Counted from the first letter of the stretch, positions 8,814 to 17,482 are shown. The stretch: 64,000 nt of DNA from Janthinobacterium tructae (GCF_006517255.1 NZ_CP041185.1:4960001-5024000), one strand, 5' to 3'. A program made the numbers and translations. Notes: generated by a model from the letters alone, not told the origin.

Positions 8814-9189
8814 GAGCAGGATGGCGGTGGAACCGCGTTAAGAATGAATAGAATGAATCAAAAAGCAAAACGGACGGCAAGTACCCAAGCCGCCCAGACT
8901 GCGTCAATTATACTGGTTTGCCGGCGGGAACAATACGCTTGCCGGCAAGGTCCCCGTGCCGGCGCATTTCACGATATTATCAGGACAACATGCCTATGTT
9001 GGTGCATGAAAACATCAGCATGGCGCATTCTGCTTGTATATATGCAGTTTTTTGCCGCAATTTACAGCTATCGCTGCAATCGCTTGGGCCAGAGGGCGCC
9101 ACAAACGCTACAATCGACCCTTTATTGATAACGCGCGGCCGCGACTTTGCCACCATGCAGCCCGCCGCGCGCAGCCACACCGGATAACT
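8814..9189. other. Divergent intergenic region between argS and rsmB
   Basis: This 376-base gap separates leftward argS from rightward rsmB and should hold both promoters. A perfect TATAAT faces argS (8907-8912). A weaker TACAAT at 9109-9114, with TTGGGC 19 bases upstream, could serve rsmB. A perfect 12-bp palindrome CTTGCCGGCAAG lies at 8939-8950. I see no convincing small gene or RNA. Confidence 0.5.
8907..8935 (-). promoter_or_regulatory. Candidate sigma-70 promoter of the argS operon
   Basis: Read leftward: TATTGT (8930-8935), a 17-base spacer, then TATAAT (8907-8912). The -10 box is a perfect match and the -35 box is poor. It lies about 95 bases before the argS start. Confidence 0.4.
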
Positions 9190-10611
9190 ATGAACAAGCG
9201 CCCCACGCTGAAATTGAAAACCAAGCCGGCGCCAGGCCAGGCGCCTGCCGCACCGAAATTGCGTCCCAGCTACCATCCCGACCTGAAGCCGGTCTTGCAG
9301 CCAGGCTTCCAACCCGATTTGCGCGCCGACTCGCTGGCGTTTTGCCTGCTGGGCGCCGCCAATGCCGTGGCGCAAGTGCGCACGGGCACGGCTTTGCCGC
9401 AGGCGCTGGCCAAGGTGTTTGCGCAATCGAACGCCAGCCCGCAGGCGCGCGGCGCCATCCAGGATATTTCCTACCGTACCATGCGCCAGCTGGGCCGCAG
9501 CGAAACCCTGGTCGGCCTGATGACGTCGAAGGCGCCGGAGCCGCCGATGCTGGCCGCGCTGCTGTGCTGTGCGCTGTCGCTGATGTCCGACGAGCCGGAC
9601 GAGCAGCCGTACGAAGAATTTACCGTTGTCGACCAGGCTGTCACGGTGGCCACCTCGCACCCTGACCTGGCGCATGCCAAGGGCATGGTGAATGCCGTGT
9701 TGCGGCGTTTCTTGCGCGAGCGCAAGTCCTTGCTGGAAGCGGCCCTGCAGCAACCTTTGGCGCAATGGAATTATCCGCAATGGTGGATCGATTCGCTGCG
9801 CCTGGCTTACCCGCGCGACTGGCAAGCCATTCTGACGGCCGGCAATGCCGTGCCACCATTGACCCTGCGCGTGAATCGCCGCAAGAGCACGGTTGTAGCG
9901 TACCTCGCCGTGCTGTTTGATGCGGGTATCGCCGCGCGCCAGGTGGGACCGTTTGCCGTGCGCCTGGACAAGCCCATCGGCGTGGCGCTTATTCCCGGCT
10001 TCGAGCAGGGAGTCGTCTCCGTGCAGGATGCCGGCGCGCAACTGGCCGCACCGCTGCTGGACTTGCAAGACGGCATGCGCGTACTGGACGCCTGCGCGGC
10101 GCCCGGCGGCAAGACCTGCCACATCCTGGAACTGGCCGATGTGCACGTGACGGCCATCGATGCGGACGCCAAGCGCTTGCCGCGCATCGCGGAAAACCTC
10201 GAGCGCCTGGGCCTGGACGCTACCTTGAAGGCGCAGGATGCGCAATCGAGCGCGTGGTGGGACGGCCAGCAGTACGACCGTATCCTGGCCGACGTGCCGT
10301 GCACGGCCTCGGGCATCGTACGCCGCCATCCGGACATTCGCTGGTTGCGCCGCAAGGGCGACGCGTTCCAACTTGCAACACTTTCCTCCAAAATTCTGGA
10401 CAACCTGTGGCAGATGCTGCGCCCCGATGGTAAATTGCTATTCGTGACATGTTCATTGTGGCCGCAAGAGTCCGAGGCACAGGCGGCGGCATTTGCGGTG
10501 CGCAATAATGCGACCCGATTGACAGCACCTGGCCAGCTGTTGCCGACTGGCAGCGCGGAGCAGGACCATGACGGTTTGTTCTATGCGCTATTCCAAAAAA
10601 ATGCGGCTTGA
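9190..10611 (+). CDS. rsmB: 16S rRNA (cytosine(967)-C(5))-methyltransferase RsmB
   Basis: The 473-residue protein combines a basic N-terminal tail, a NusB-like RNA-binding domain (about 45-190) and a Rossmann methyltransferase domain (about 240-473). SAM motif I is DACAAPGGKTCHILEL. Motif IV contains P-C-T-A-S-G (Cys371, thought to help release the product) and motif VI contains VTCSLWPQE (Cys421, the expected nucleophile for C5 methylation). It methylates C967 of 16S rRNA before 30S assembly. The frame extends to 9034, but that stretch is Cys/Arg/His-rich and unlike the family, so the ATG at 9190 is chosen. The following gene overlaps its 3' end. Confidence 0.95.
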   Translation: MNKRPTLKLKTKPAPGQAPAAPKLRPSYHPDLKPVLQPGFQPDLRADSLAFCLLGAANAVAQVRTGTALPQALAKVFAQSNASPQARGAIQDISYRTMRQLGRSETLVGLMTSKAPEPPMLAALLCCALSLMSDEPDEQPYEEFTVVDQAVTVATSHPDLAHAKGMVNAVLRRFLRERKSLLEAALQQPLAQWNYPQWWIDSLRLAYPRDWQAILTAGNAVPPLTLRVNRRKSTVVAYLAVLFDAGIAARQVGPFAVRLDKPIGVALIPGFEQGVVSVQDAGAQLAAPLLDLQDGMRVLDACAAPGGKTCHILELADVHVTAIDADAKRLPRIAENLERLGLDATLKAQDAQSSAWWDGQQYDRILADVPCTASGIVRRHPDIRWLRRKGDAFQLATLSSKILDNLWQMLRPDGKLLFVTCSLWPQESEAQAAAFAVRNNATRLTAPGQLLPTGSAEQDHDGLFYALFQKNAA

Positions 10612-11215
10612 GCGATTCGTCGAACCTTTTCCTACGGACACCACCGGCACACTTGTGACAACACGACTCTTCCGACTCCTGGCCTTGCTGCTGATGCTGG
10701 CATGTACCATGCCGCGTGCGCAAGCCGCCGACATGGTCGAGATCACCCGTGCCTATATCGAGTCGAGCGAAGAGGGCTACAAGCTGGCCGCCACCTACTC
10801 CTTCGATCTCAATCACGACCTCGATGATGCTGTGCAGCATGGCGTGCCGCTGTTTTTCACGACAGAAATCGAACTGACCCGGCCCCGCTGGTACTGGTTT
10901 GATGAAAAGGCCATCGTGGCGCGCCAGACCAGCCGGCTGTCGTACAACGTGCTCACGCGCCAGTATCATGTGTCGGGCGGCGGCTTGCAGCAAAGCTTCC
11001 CCACGCTCGACGACGCGCTGTTCCTGATCCGCCGCCCCAGCCGCTGGCTGGTGGCGCCGCGCGGCGCGCTGAAAGTGGGGCAGACGTATAACGTCACCTT
11101 GCGCATGGGCATGGACCGCGACTACCTGCCCAAGCCGATACAGGTCAATGCCTTCAATAACAGCGACTGGCGCCTGGCTTCGAATAAAAAAACCTTCTTG
11201 TATACGGCGGAGTAG
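10568..11215 (+). CDS. DUF4390 domain exported protein
   Basis: This small exported protein has a hydrophobic signal stretch (LFRLLALLLMLACTMPRAQA), then a beta-rich body with many aromatic residues (RPRWYWFDEKAIV, LTRQYHVSGGGLQQSF, WRLASNKKTFLYTAE). It matches what I know of DUF4390 proteins, which in Betaproteobacteria sit between rsmB and an NtrY-like kinase. The function is unknown; a periplasmic partner of the sensor kinase is only a guess. The start is uncertain. The ATG at 10568 has a GGAG 7 bases upstream, but ATG 10601 and GTG 10655 are alternatives, and the last gives the most typical signal peptide. The stop overlaps the next start (TAGTG). Confidence 0.8.
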   Translation: MTVCSMRYSKKMRLERFVEPFPTDTTGTLVTTRLFRLLALLLMLACTMPRAQAADMVEITRAYIESSEEGYKLAATYSFDLNHDLDDAVQHGVPLFFTTEIELTRPRWYWFDEKAIVARQTSRLSYNVLTRQYHVSGGGLQQSFPTLDDALFLIRRPSRWLVAPRGALKVGQTYNVTLRMGMDRDYLPKPIQVNAFNNSDWRLASNKKTFLYTAE

Positions 11216-13512
11216 TGAGTCAAGCATTGCGCTATCTGCTGGTGGTGGGCGGCGGCATTGTCAGTATCTTGCTGTTCCTGCTGGCGTCGGCTTCCGACAA
11301 TTCCGGATTTTTCGACCGTTATTACACCTGGCTGCTGGGCCTGAACGCCGCCGTGGCTGTGGCCCTGCTGGCGCTGGTGGGGATTTCCCTGGGCCGTCTG
11401 TACGTGCGCTACAAGAGCGGCAAGTTCGGCTCCAAGCTGATGACACGTTTGGTGATGCTGTTCGCCGCCGTCGGCATCCTGCCGGGCCTGGTGATTTTCC
11501 TGGTCTCCGTACAATTCGTATCCCACTCCATCGAGTCCTGGTTCAACGTCAAGATCGAAGCGGCGCTGGAATCGGGGATTGAACTGGGTCGCGCCGGCCT
11601 CGATGCGGCCCAGGTCGAGCTGAAACGCCGGGGGCACAAGGCGGTCGCGGAGCTGGGCGCCGAGCCGGCGGCGGGTCCGGCCGTGCTGACGAGCCTGCTG
11701 CGCGAGGAGGGCATGCAAAATGTCATGCTCGTCAGCGGCGATGGCATGCTGCTGGCCAGCGCCGGGCCGCACAGCGCGGCTGACTTGCCGACGCCGGCCA
11801 TGCTGGTGAAGGCCGCCTCGCCGGATGGCTATGCCTCCGCCGAAGGGGGCAAGGAGTTGCACGATGATGGCGCGGAGTCGGGCGGTGGCGGCCTGCGCGC
11901 GGGTACGCCGGCGTCGCTGGAAACGGCGACCAGCCTGCGTCTGCGGGTGCTGGTGCCGGTACCCGGTCCCTCCGTTTCGCCCCGCTACCTGCAATTGCTG
12001 CAATCGGCGCCGCCCAAGCTGGCGGCGAATGGCGAGGTGCTGCGCGCCGCGTATAGCGAATACAAGGAACGTTTCGTCGCGCGCGTGGGATTGCGCAAGA
12101 TGTACATGGAAATCCTCACCTTGACCTTGCTGCTGGCCATCTTTGGCGCCATCGGCAGTGCTTTCCTGATCGCGGGCAATTTGGCCCAGCCCCTGCTGCT
12201 GCTGGCCGAAGGCACGCGCGCCGTGGCCGAGGGCGACCTGTCGCCGCGCCCCATTGTCGCGACCAAGGATGAACTGGGCACGCTGACGCAGTCGTTCAAC
12301 ATCATGACGCGCCAGTTGCTCGATGCGCGCACGGCCGTGGAAAGCAACCGCGCCGCGCTGCAAAACGCCAAGGCCCACCTGGAATCGGTGCTGGCGAACA
12401 TGTCGGCCGGCGTGATGGTGCTCGACGGCGATTTCAAGCTGGTGACGTGCAATGAATCGGTCGAGCGCATCTTGCAGCATTCGGGCATGAGCATCGTGGG
12501 GCAGCCGCTGGCGCATATTGCTGGAATGGAAGAGTTTGGCGGCGCCATCATCAGCGCCTTCACGGCGCAAAGCGCGCAATCGGCGTCGGGCCGCAACCAG
12601 CAGCGCCTGCACTGGCAGCGCCAGATCGAGATTCCGCGCCGCCTGGGCAGCAGTGCCGACGAGCATGACATCACCTTGCTGGCGCGCGGTTCGCGCTTGC
12701 CGCTGGAGTCCGGCAGCGGCTACATCGTCGTCTTCGATGATATTTCCGACGTGATTTCCGCGCAGCGCTCGATCGCCTGGGGCGAGGTGGCGCGCCGCCT
12801 GGCGCATGAAATCAAGAACCCGCTCACGCCCATCCAGCTGTCGGCCGAGCGCCTGCAGATGAAGCTCGAAGGCAAGCTGGAGCAGCCCGATGCGGACTTG
12901 CTCAACCGCGCCACCACCACCATCGTCAAGCAGGTCGATGCGATGAAGCGCATGGTCGATGACTTCCGCGACTATGCGCGCACGCCGCCGGCCGTGCTCA
13001 CGCCGTTGCGCCTGAACGAACTGATCGAAGAGATCCTGAACCTGTACCTGCGCGGCGATGATGGCGACATCATCCACCCGCAACTGGCGCCGAATCTGCC
13101 GATGGTGATGGGCGATCCGACCCAGTTGCGCCAGGTGATCCATAACTTGCTGCAGAACGCGCAGGACGCCATGGCCGACCTGCCGCCGGACTCGCCGCAT
13201 CCGCGGATTGACGTAAGGACGGAAGCAATTCATTATCGCAGTGCGGACGGCGGCGTGAATATCGCCGTGCGGCTGGCCATCACCGACAATGGCCCTGGTT
13301 TCGCGCCAAAAATCCTGGCGCGCGCCTTCGAACCCTATGTGACATCGAAGGCGCGCGGCACGGGATTGGGCCTGGCGATGGTAAAGAAAATTATCGATGA
13401 ACATGGCGGACGCATCGATATCGAGAACCGGGTCGACGGCAATGGCGCTTCGGTGGTCATTTTGCTGTTAAAGTTAGCTCCCGACACTCCTGCCCAGGAT
13501 TTCCTGGCGTGA
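11215..13512 (+). CDS. NtrY-like sensor histidine kinase
   Basis: This 765-residue membrane histidine kinase starts with GTG directly on the stop of the previous gene. In order: three N-terminal hydrophobic segments (about 1-100), a periplasmic sensory stretch (about 105-295), a further membrane helix (about 300-322), HAMP (about 323-378), PAS (about 385-510), the dimerisation helix with phospho-acceptor His531 in RRLAHEIKNPLTPIQLSAERLQ, and an ATPase domain (about 610-755) with N, G1 (DNGPGFAP) and G2 (GTGLGLAMVKKI) boxes. The arrangement and the H box are those of NtrY, the membrane kinase partner of NtrX. Nitrogen sensing is not proven; NtrY/NtrX in other proteobacteria also respond to redox or envelope signals. 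The regulator gene lies 98 bases downstream. Confidence 0.9.
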   Translation: MSQALRYLLVVGGGIVSILLFLLASASDNSGFFDRYYTWLLGLNAAVAVALLALVGISLGRLYVRYKSGKFGSKLMTRLVMLFAAVGILPGLVIFLVSVQFVSHSIESWFNVKIEAALESGIELGRAGLDAAQVELKRRGHKAVAELGAEPAAGPAVLTSLLREEGMQNVMLVSGDGMLLASAGPHSAADLPTPAMLVKAASPDGYASAEGGKELHDDGAESGGGGLRAGTPASLETATSLRLRVLVPVPGPSVSPRYLQLLQSAPPKLAANGEVLRAAYSEYKERFVARVGLRKMYMEILTLTLLLAIFGAIGSAFLIAGNLAQPLLLLAEGTRAVAEGDLSPRPIVATKDELGTLTQSFNIMTRQLLDARTAVESNRAALQNAKAHLESVLANMSAGVMVLDGDFKLVTCNESVERILQHSGMSIVGQPLAHIAGMEEFGGAIISAFTAQSAQSASGRNQQRLHWQRQIEIPRRLGSSADEHDITLLARGSRLPLESGSGYIVVFDDISDVISAQRSIAWGEVARRLAHEIKNPLTPIQLSAERLQMKLEGKLEQPDADLLNRATTTIVKQVDAMKRMVDDFRDYARTPPAVLTPLRLNELIEEILNLYLRGDDGDIIHPQLAPNLPMVMGDPTQLRQVIHNLLQNAQDAMADLPPDSPHPRIDVRTEAIHYRSADGGVNIAVRLAITDNGPGFAPKILARAFEPYVTSKARGTGLGLAMVKKIIDEHGGRIDIENRVDGNGASVVILLLKLAPDTPAQDFLA

Positions 13513-13610
13513 GGGTCTGGTTTAGTATTTAAAACACTAATAAAATCATAGCTGTCCGTCGTGTACATCTTGTGTGCGACGGCCGGCGAAATGAGGAAGG
13601 CAAGACACGA

Positions 13611-14330
13611 ATGGCAAACATACTCGTAGTGGATGATGAAATGGGTATCCGTGAGTTGCTCTCGGAAATTCTGGGCGACGAAGGACATGCTATCCAGCTG
13701 GCCGAAAATGCGCAGCAGGCGCGTGAAGCGCGTGCCGCCGGCGCGCCGGATCTGGTATTGCTCGATATCTGGATGCCCGACACGGACGGCGTGACCTTGC
13801 TCAAGGAATGGCAGCGCGACGGCTTGCTGACCATGCCGGTGATCATGATGTCGGGCCACGCCACCATCGATACGGCGGTCGAGGCGACGCGTATCGGTGC
13901 CATGAACTTCCTGGAGAAACCGATTGCCCTGCAAAAACTGCTGAAAGCAGTCCAGCAAGGCTTGACGCGGGCACAGGAAACCGTGCGCGCACCGAGCGTG
14001 GCGCCGCGTCCCGTGGCACCCGTGGTGGCCGAGGAAAGCAGCCATCCCGTGCCCAGCTTTGGCGGCAGCGCACCGCAACAGCTGATGGTACGCCCGGGCA
14101 TTGCCGTACCGGCAGTGGCCGAAGGCCATGGCTACAACCTGTCGTTCGACTTGCCGCTGCGCGAGGCGCGCGACGCGTTCGAGCGCATGTATTTCGAACA
14201 CCACCTGGGCCGCGAAGGCGGCAGCATGACCCGCGTGGCGGAAAAAACAGGCCTGGAACGTACCCATTTGTACCGCAAGCTGAAACAGCTGGGCGTCGAA
14301 CCGGGCAAGCTGGCCAAGAAAAACCTGTGA
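13611..14330 (+). CDS. Short NtrX-like response regulator (receiver + Fis HTH, no AAA+)
   Basis: The 239-residue regulator has an N-terminal receiver domain (1-120) with acidic pocket D8-D9, phospho-acceptor D52 in LLDIWMPDTDG, the conserved Ser in MMSGHA and Lys in LEKP. A Pro/Ala linker follows (about 125-165), then a C-terminal Fis-type helix-turn-helix (about 180-230, TRVAEKTGLERTHLYRKLKQLGV). Both ends resemble NtrX, but the central sigma-54-activating AAA+ ATPase of about 240 residues is absent. It therefore should not activate sigma-54 promoters and may act as a sigma-70 regulator or repressor. I chose the ATG at 13611 (good fit to MANILVVDDE) over an upstream in-frame extension. AT-rich dyads lie in the 98-base gap before it. 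The next gene overlaps its stop (GTGA). Confidence 0.9.
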   Translation: MANILVVDDEMGIRELLSEILGDEGHAIQLAENAQQAREARAAGAPDLVLLDIWMPDTDGVTLLKEWQRDGLLTMPVIMMSGHATIDTAVEATRIGAMNFLEKPIALQKLLKAVQQGLTRAQETVRAPSVAPRPVAPVVAEESSHPVPSFGGSAPQQLMVRPGIAVPAVAEGHGYNLSFDLPLREARDAFERMYFEHHLGREGGSMTRVAEKTGLERTHLYRKLKQLGVEPGKLAKKNL

Positions 14331-14728
14331 CGGCAGCCGTGCGGCGTCCGACACCGCTGACCCTGGTCAGCGGTGGACGCGCCGCCGGGCGCGAGGCCGC
14401 CATCGCGCAAGCCTTGGCGCCTGGCGAGCCGGCCGCCGTGATCCTTGAGGGGCTCGCTGACGGCAACGCCATCCTGGCCGGCCTGGCCGGGCAAGCTTCC
14501 CCTTCTTCATCGTTTCCATTGCAACTGTTGCGCATCGCGCCCGGTTGCCTGTGCTGCAGCGGCAATCTCGTATTGCGTGTAACATTGAATCGTCTGCTGC
14601 GCCATCCTCCCGCGCGCTTGTTCATCAGCCTGGCCGACGCCACGCACATCGAACAATTGCGCGCCTGGCTCACTGCGAGTCCCTACGACGTCCTGCTGGC
14701 GCTACAAGCCGACATCGTGCTTTCCTGA
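14327..14728 (+). CDS. Degenerate CobW/COG0523-like protein
   Basis: This is a 133-residue product if translation begins at the GTG that overlaps the preceding stop by four bases. It opens with TPLTLVSGGRAAGREAAI, which aligns with the start of COG0523 GTPases (PVTVLTGFLGAGKTT) but lacks the P-loop lysine and the following Ser/Thr. It keeps the metal-binding C-x-C-C of the family in APGCLCCSGNLVLRVTLNRLL. The acidic and guanine-specificity motifs and the C-terminal domain are missing. GTP hydrolysis is therefore unlikely, while metal binding by the CxCC remains possible. It could be a shortened paralogue or a decaying gene, but the frame is intact. There is no upstream start independent of the regulator gene. 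Confidence 0.6.
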   Translation: MTAAVRRPTPLTLVSGGRAAGREAAIAQALAPGEPAAVILEGLADGNAILAGLAGQASPSSSFPLQLLRIAPGCLCCSGNLVLRVTLNRLLRHPPARLFISLADATHIEQLRAWLTASPYDVLLALQADIVLS

Positions 14729-14880
14729 CGATTTCTCGATCGACTTACCGCAGTCGCAGTTTGCATCTCGTTACAACTCTGTAGCCCGCCTGGTGGCATG
14801 GCGCTTGAAATGGCGCCGTATCAGCCCCACCTCTGTTCTGAAACCGCAGGAGGCTCTCCTGCTTGAGCGAAGGATGCAAA

Positions 14881-15138
14881 ATGAACTTGATCTATAACAG
14901 CGAACAATACAGCGTCGTGGAATTCGGCGCCGACGTCGACCTGGAAGCCCTGCGCTTTGGCGGCTATGAAATCGTCGACAAAGGCGGCAAACGCGAGACG
15001 TTTATCGCCGGCATCCTTGCGCAAAACTTCCGTCGCGACGTCACGGAATTGATCGCCAGCGAACCCAGCATGGAAGAGATCGATGAATTTTTGGGCAGCT
15101 ACGATTCCCTCATGAGCCAGCCAGTGCTGTTGCACTGA
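14881..15138 (+). CDS. DUF3567 family protein
   Basis: The 85-residue acidic soluble protein (MNLIYNSEQYSVVEFG ... IDEFLGSYDSLMSQPVLLH) matches my memory of the DUF3567 family, a small conserved protein of Burkholderiales. No function is known and no signal peptide, membrane helix or catalytic motif is visible. I prefer the ATG at 14881, which fits the conserved MNxIYNS start, over a TTG 18 bases upstream. An AAGG sits about 9 bases before the ATG. It stands alone, with 152 bases before and 86 after. Confidence 0.85.
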   Translation: MNLIYNSEQYSVVEFGADVDLEALRFGGYEIVDKGGKRETFIAGILAQNFRRDVTELIASEPSMEEIDEFLGSYDSLMSQPVLLH

Positions 15139-15224
15139 TAGTGGCTGTCTGATGGTGATCGCCACCATACCAATCTGCGGGGCGGCATGGTATGGTGGGC
15201 ATGTTATCCAGCTGCAAACAGACC

Positions 15225-16004
15225 ATGTGCCAACTTCTCGGAATGAATTGCAATGTCCCCACGGACATTGTCTTTAGCTTTACCGGCTTCGCCATGCGCG
15301 GCGGCCATACCGATACCCACCATGACGGCTGGGGCATCGCCTTTTTCGAGGGTGCCGGCGTGCGCCATTTCGTCGACCACCAGGCGGCCATCGCCTCGCC
15401 CGTGGCCGAACTGATCAAACGCTATCCCATCAAGTCGCGCAATGTCATCGCGCATATCCGCAAGGCCACGCAAGGCCAGGTGGCGCTGGAAAATTGCCAC
15501 CCGTTCGTGCGTGAACTGTGGGGCCGCTACTGGGTGTTCGCCCACAATGGCGATTTGAAGCAATTTCATCCCGTGCTGACGGGCAGTTACCGCCCCGTCG
15601 GCTGCACGGACAGCGAACTGGCTTTCTGCTATCTGCTGCAGCAATTGCATGCGCGCTTTGGCGATGCTCCGCCGGCCTTGCCGCAATTGCATGCCGCGCT
15701 GGCGGAATTGTTGCCCAGCATCGCGGCCCACGGCACGTTCAACATGATGCTGTCGAGCGGCGAGGCGCTGTTTGCCCATTGCTCGACCAGCTTGCACTAT
15801 TTGGTGCGACAACATCCGTTTCCAACTGCTAAACTCTCCGATGAAGACCTGAGCGTGGACTTTTCCCAGGTAACGACGCCCCAGGACCGCGTGGCCGTGA
15901 TCGTTACCCAGCCGCTGACGACGAATGAGCAGTGGACGGCGTTTGCGCCCGGTGAATTGAAATTATTTGTCGACGGGATGGTGCAAGACACGCCAGTGGC
16001 CTAA
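15225..16004 (+). CDS. Class II glutamine amidotransferase (YafJ-like)
   Basis: The 259-residue product is an Ntn-type glutaminase. Translation from the ATG at 15225 places Cys at position 2, the N-terminal nucleophile once Met is removed (MCQLLGMNCN). Other family marks are HHDGWGIAFF, IAHIRKATQG (Arg-binding), FAHNGDLKQF (the N and G of the oxyanion hole) and CTDSELAFCYLL. Such stand-alone GATase II proteins hydrolyse gamma-glutamyl amides; the physiological substrate is unknown for the YafJ group. EgtC of ergothioneine synthesis is related, but no egt genes are nearby. A longer frame starting upstream would bury the catalytic Cys and is rejected. Confidence 0.9.
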   Translation: MCQLLGMNCNVPTDIVFSFTGFAMRGGHTDTHHDGWGIAFFEGAGVRHFVDHQAAIASPVAELIKRYPIKSRNVIAHIRKATQGQVALENCHPFVRELWGRYWVFAHNGDLKQFHPVLTGSYRPVGCTDSELAFCYLLQQLHARFGDAPPALPQLHAALAELLPSIAAHGTFNMMLSSGEALFAHCSTSLHYLVRQHPFPTAKLSDEDLSVDFSQVTTPQDRVAVIVTQPLTTNEQWTAFAPGELKLFVDGMVQDTPVA

Positions 16005-16141
16005 TTTGTTGACGACAATACGCTTGATTGCTGCCAAAATACCCACAGCGCGGGCGAAATTCAGCTAAAGTATTGTCAATAGTGAACCTTGATGCGGGCA
16101 CGGCGCGGCCGGTGTCACTCGACCTGATTGATGAAGACTTA

Positions 16142-17422
16142 ATGATCGATATTTCCAGCAACGACATCACCCCGAAACCCTTGCGCGTGCGCGAGTTCTA
16201 TCTGGGGCGACAACCTATCCTCGACCGCAACCAGGCCCTGTTCGGCTATGAGTTGCTATTCCGCAACGCTCCGGTCGGCCCCGCCAACATTACCAGCGAC
16301 CTGTCCGCCACGGCGTCCGTGATCGCCCATGCTTCCCAGCTGGGGATGGAAAAGGTCATCGGCGACGCGCTCGGTTTCGTCAACGTCGATGCCGACGTGA
16401 TCATGAGCGACATCTTCGTTTTCCTGCCGCGTGAAAAAGTCGTGCTGGAAATCGTCGAATCGATGCCCGTCACGCCGGAAGTGCGCGCGCGCATCAGCGA
16501 ACTGGTGGGCCATGGCTTCACCTTCGCGCTGGAAAACGTGGTAGCCGACACGTCGCAAGTGCAGGAATTGTTGCCGCTGGTGCAGTACGTCAAGATGGAC
16601 ATGAGCACGGTCGACCCGAAAGTGCTGGCAGCGCTGGCGCCCCGTTTCAAGCGGGAACACAAGAAACTGGTGGCGGAAAAAGTCGAGACGCGTGAAGAAT
16701 TCAAGTCAGGCCTGGACCTGGGCTTCGATTATTTCCAGGGTTATTATTTCGCCAAGCCCGCCATTATGACGGGCAAGAAGCTGTCGCCGTCGCAACTGGC
16801 CGTGATGGAACTGATGACCCTGGTCACCTCCGACGCCGACAACATGGATATCGAGCGCGCCATCAAGCGCGATGTGTCGCTGGCTTTGAACCTGTTGCGT
16901 TTGGTGAATACACCGGCCGTGGGCGCACGCCAGCGCATCGATTCGCTGAGCCAGGCCGTTACCGTGCTGGGCCGTCGTCAGCTGCAGCGCTGGCTGCAAA
17001 TCATGCTGTACGCGGAGCCAAGCAAGCGCGGCCATAGCATGACGCCGCTGCTGATGCTGGCCACCACGCGCGGCCGTTTGCTCGAATTGCTCGCGCATAA
17101 ACTGCGCCCGAACCAGTCCCATTCGGCCGATATCGCCTTTACGGTCGGCATCATGTCCCTGATGGATACCCTGTTCGGCGTGCCGATGTCGGAAATCCTC
17201 AGCCAGATCGAAGTGATCGACGAAGTGGCCGAAGCGCTGCTGTCGCGCGAAGGCTTCTACGGCGACCTGCTGCGCCTGGCCGAATGCATCGAGCGCATCG
17301 AAGACATGGAAGGCGAGATCGTGCCGACCTTGCGCGACCTGGCCATGTCGCCGGACGACCTGGTGGAACTGGAAATGGCCGCGTATGAGTGGAGCGATAA
17401 CGTTGTCAGGTATGCGCTGTAG
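16142..17422 (+). CDS. EAL-HDOD domain signalling protein, EAL probably inactive
   Basis: The 426-residue cytoplasmic protein has an N-terminal EAL-like domain (about 18-215) and a C-terminal HDOD domain (about 220-420). The EAL motif itself is E37-L-L, and several c-di-GMP phosphodiesterase positions remain (FVNVDADV, VLEIVES, YVKMDMS, AEKVET, FQGYYFAKP). The metal-binding DDFGTG loop is replaced by ENVVAD, so hydrolysis is unlikely. The HDOD part (MDIERAIKRDVSLALNLLRLVNT) lacks HD catalytic residues, as is normal for HDOD. Related YuxH/CdgJ-type proteins influence motility and biofilm. The ATG at 16142 is favoured; the frame is open to a TTG at 16028. Its TAG stop is part of a REP element. 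Confidence 0.88.
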   Translation: MIDISSNDITPKPLRVREFYLGRQPILDRNQALFGYELLFRNAPVGPANITSDLSATASVIAHASQLGMEKVIGDALGFVNVDADVIMSDIFVFLPREKVVLEIVESMPVTPEVRARISELVGHGFTFALENVVADTSQVQELLPLVQYVKMDMSTVDPKVLAALAPRFKREHKKLVAEKVETREEFKSGLDLGFDYFQGYYFAKPAIMTGKKLSPSQLAVMELMTLVTSDADNMDIERAIKRDVSLALNLLRLVNTPAVGARQRIDSLSQAVTVLGRRQLQRWLQIMLYAEPSKRGHSMTPLLMLATTRGRLLELLAHKLRPNQSHSADIAFTVGIMSLMDTLFGVPMSEILSQIEVIDEVAEALLSREGFYGDLLRLAECIERIEDMEGEIVPTLRDLAMSPDDLVELEMAAYEWSDNVVRYAL

Positions 17423-17461
17423 GTCGGATTAGCGCGGCCGTCAGGCCACGCGTAATCCGAC
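17419..17461 (+). repeat. REP element 2, overlapping the stop of the EAL-HDOD gene
   Basis: The GTAGGTCGGATTAGCGCG head and CGCGTAATCCGAC tail enclose a short variable loop. The TAG of the head is the stop codon of the upstream gene (17420-17422). The 3' flank ACATTGTTGGCG is shared with the copy at 47198, so the conserved unit extends beyond the palindrome. Confidence 0.85.
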
Positions 17462-17482
17462 AACATTGTTGGCGCGTTCTTC

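Noticed and set aside
11122..13404. A 760-codon open frame antisense to the NtrY-like kinase
   Set aside because: No domain, no ribosome binding site, and the kinase is intact on the + strand.
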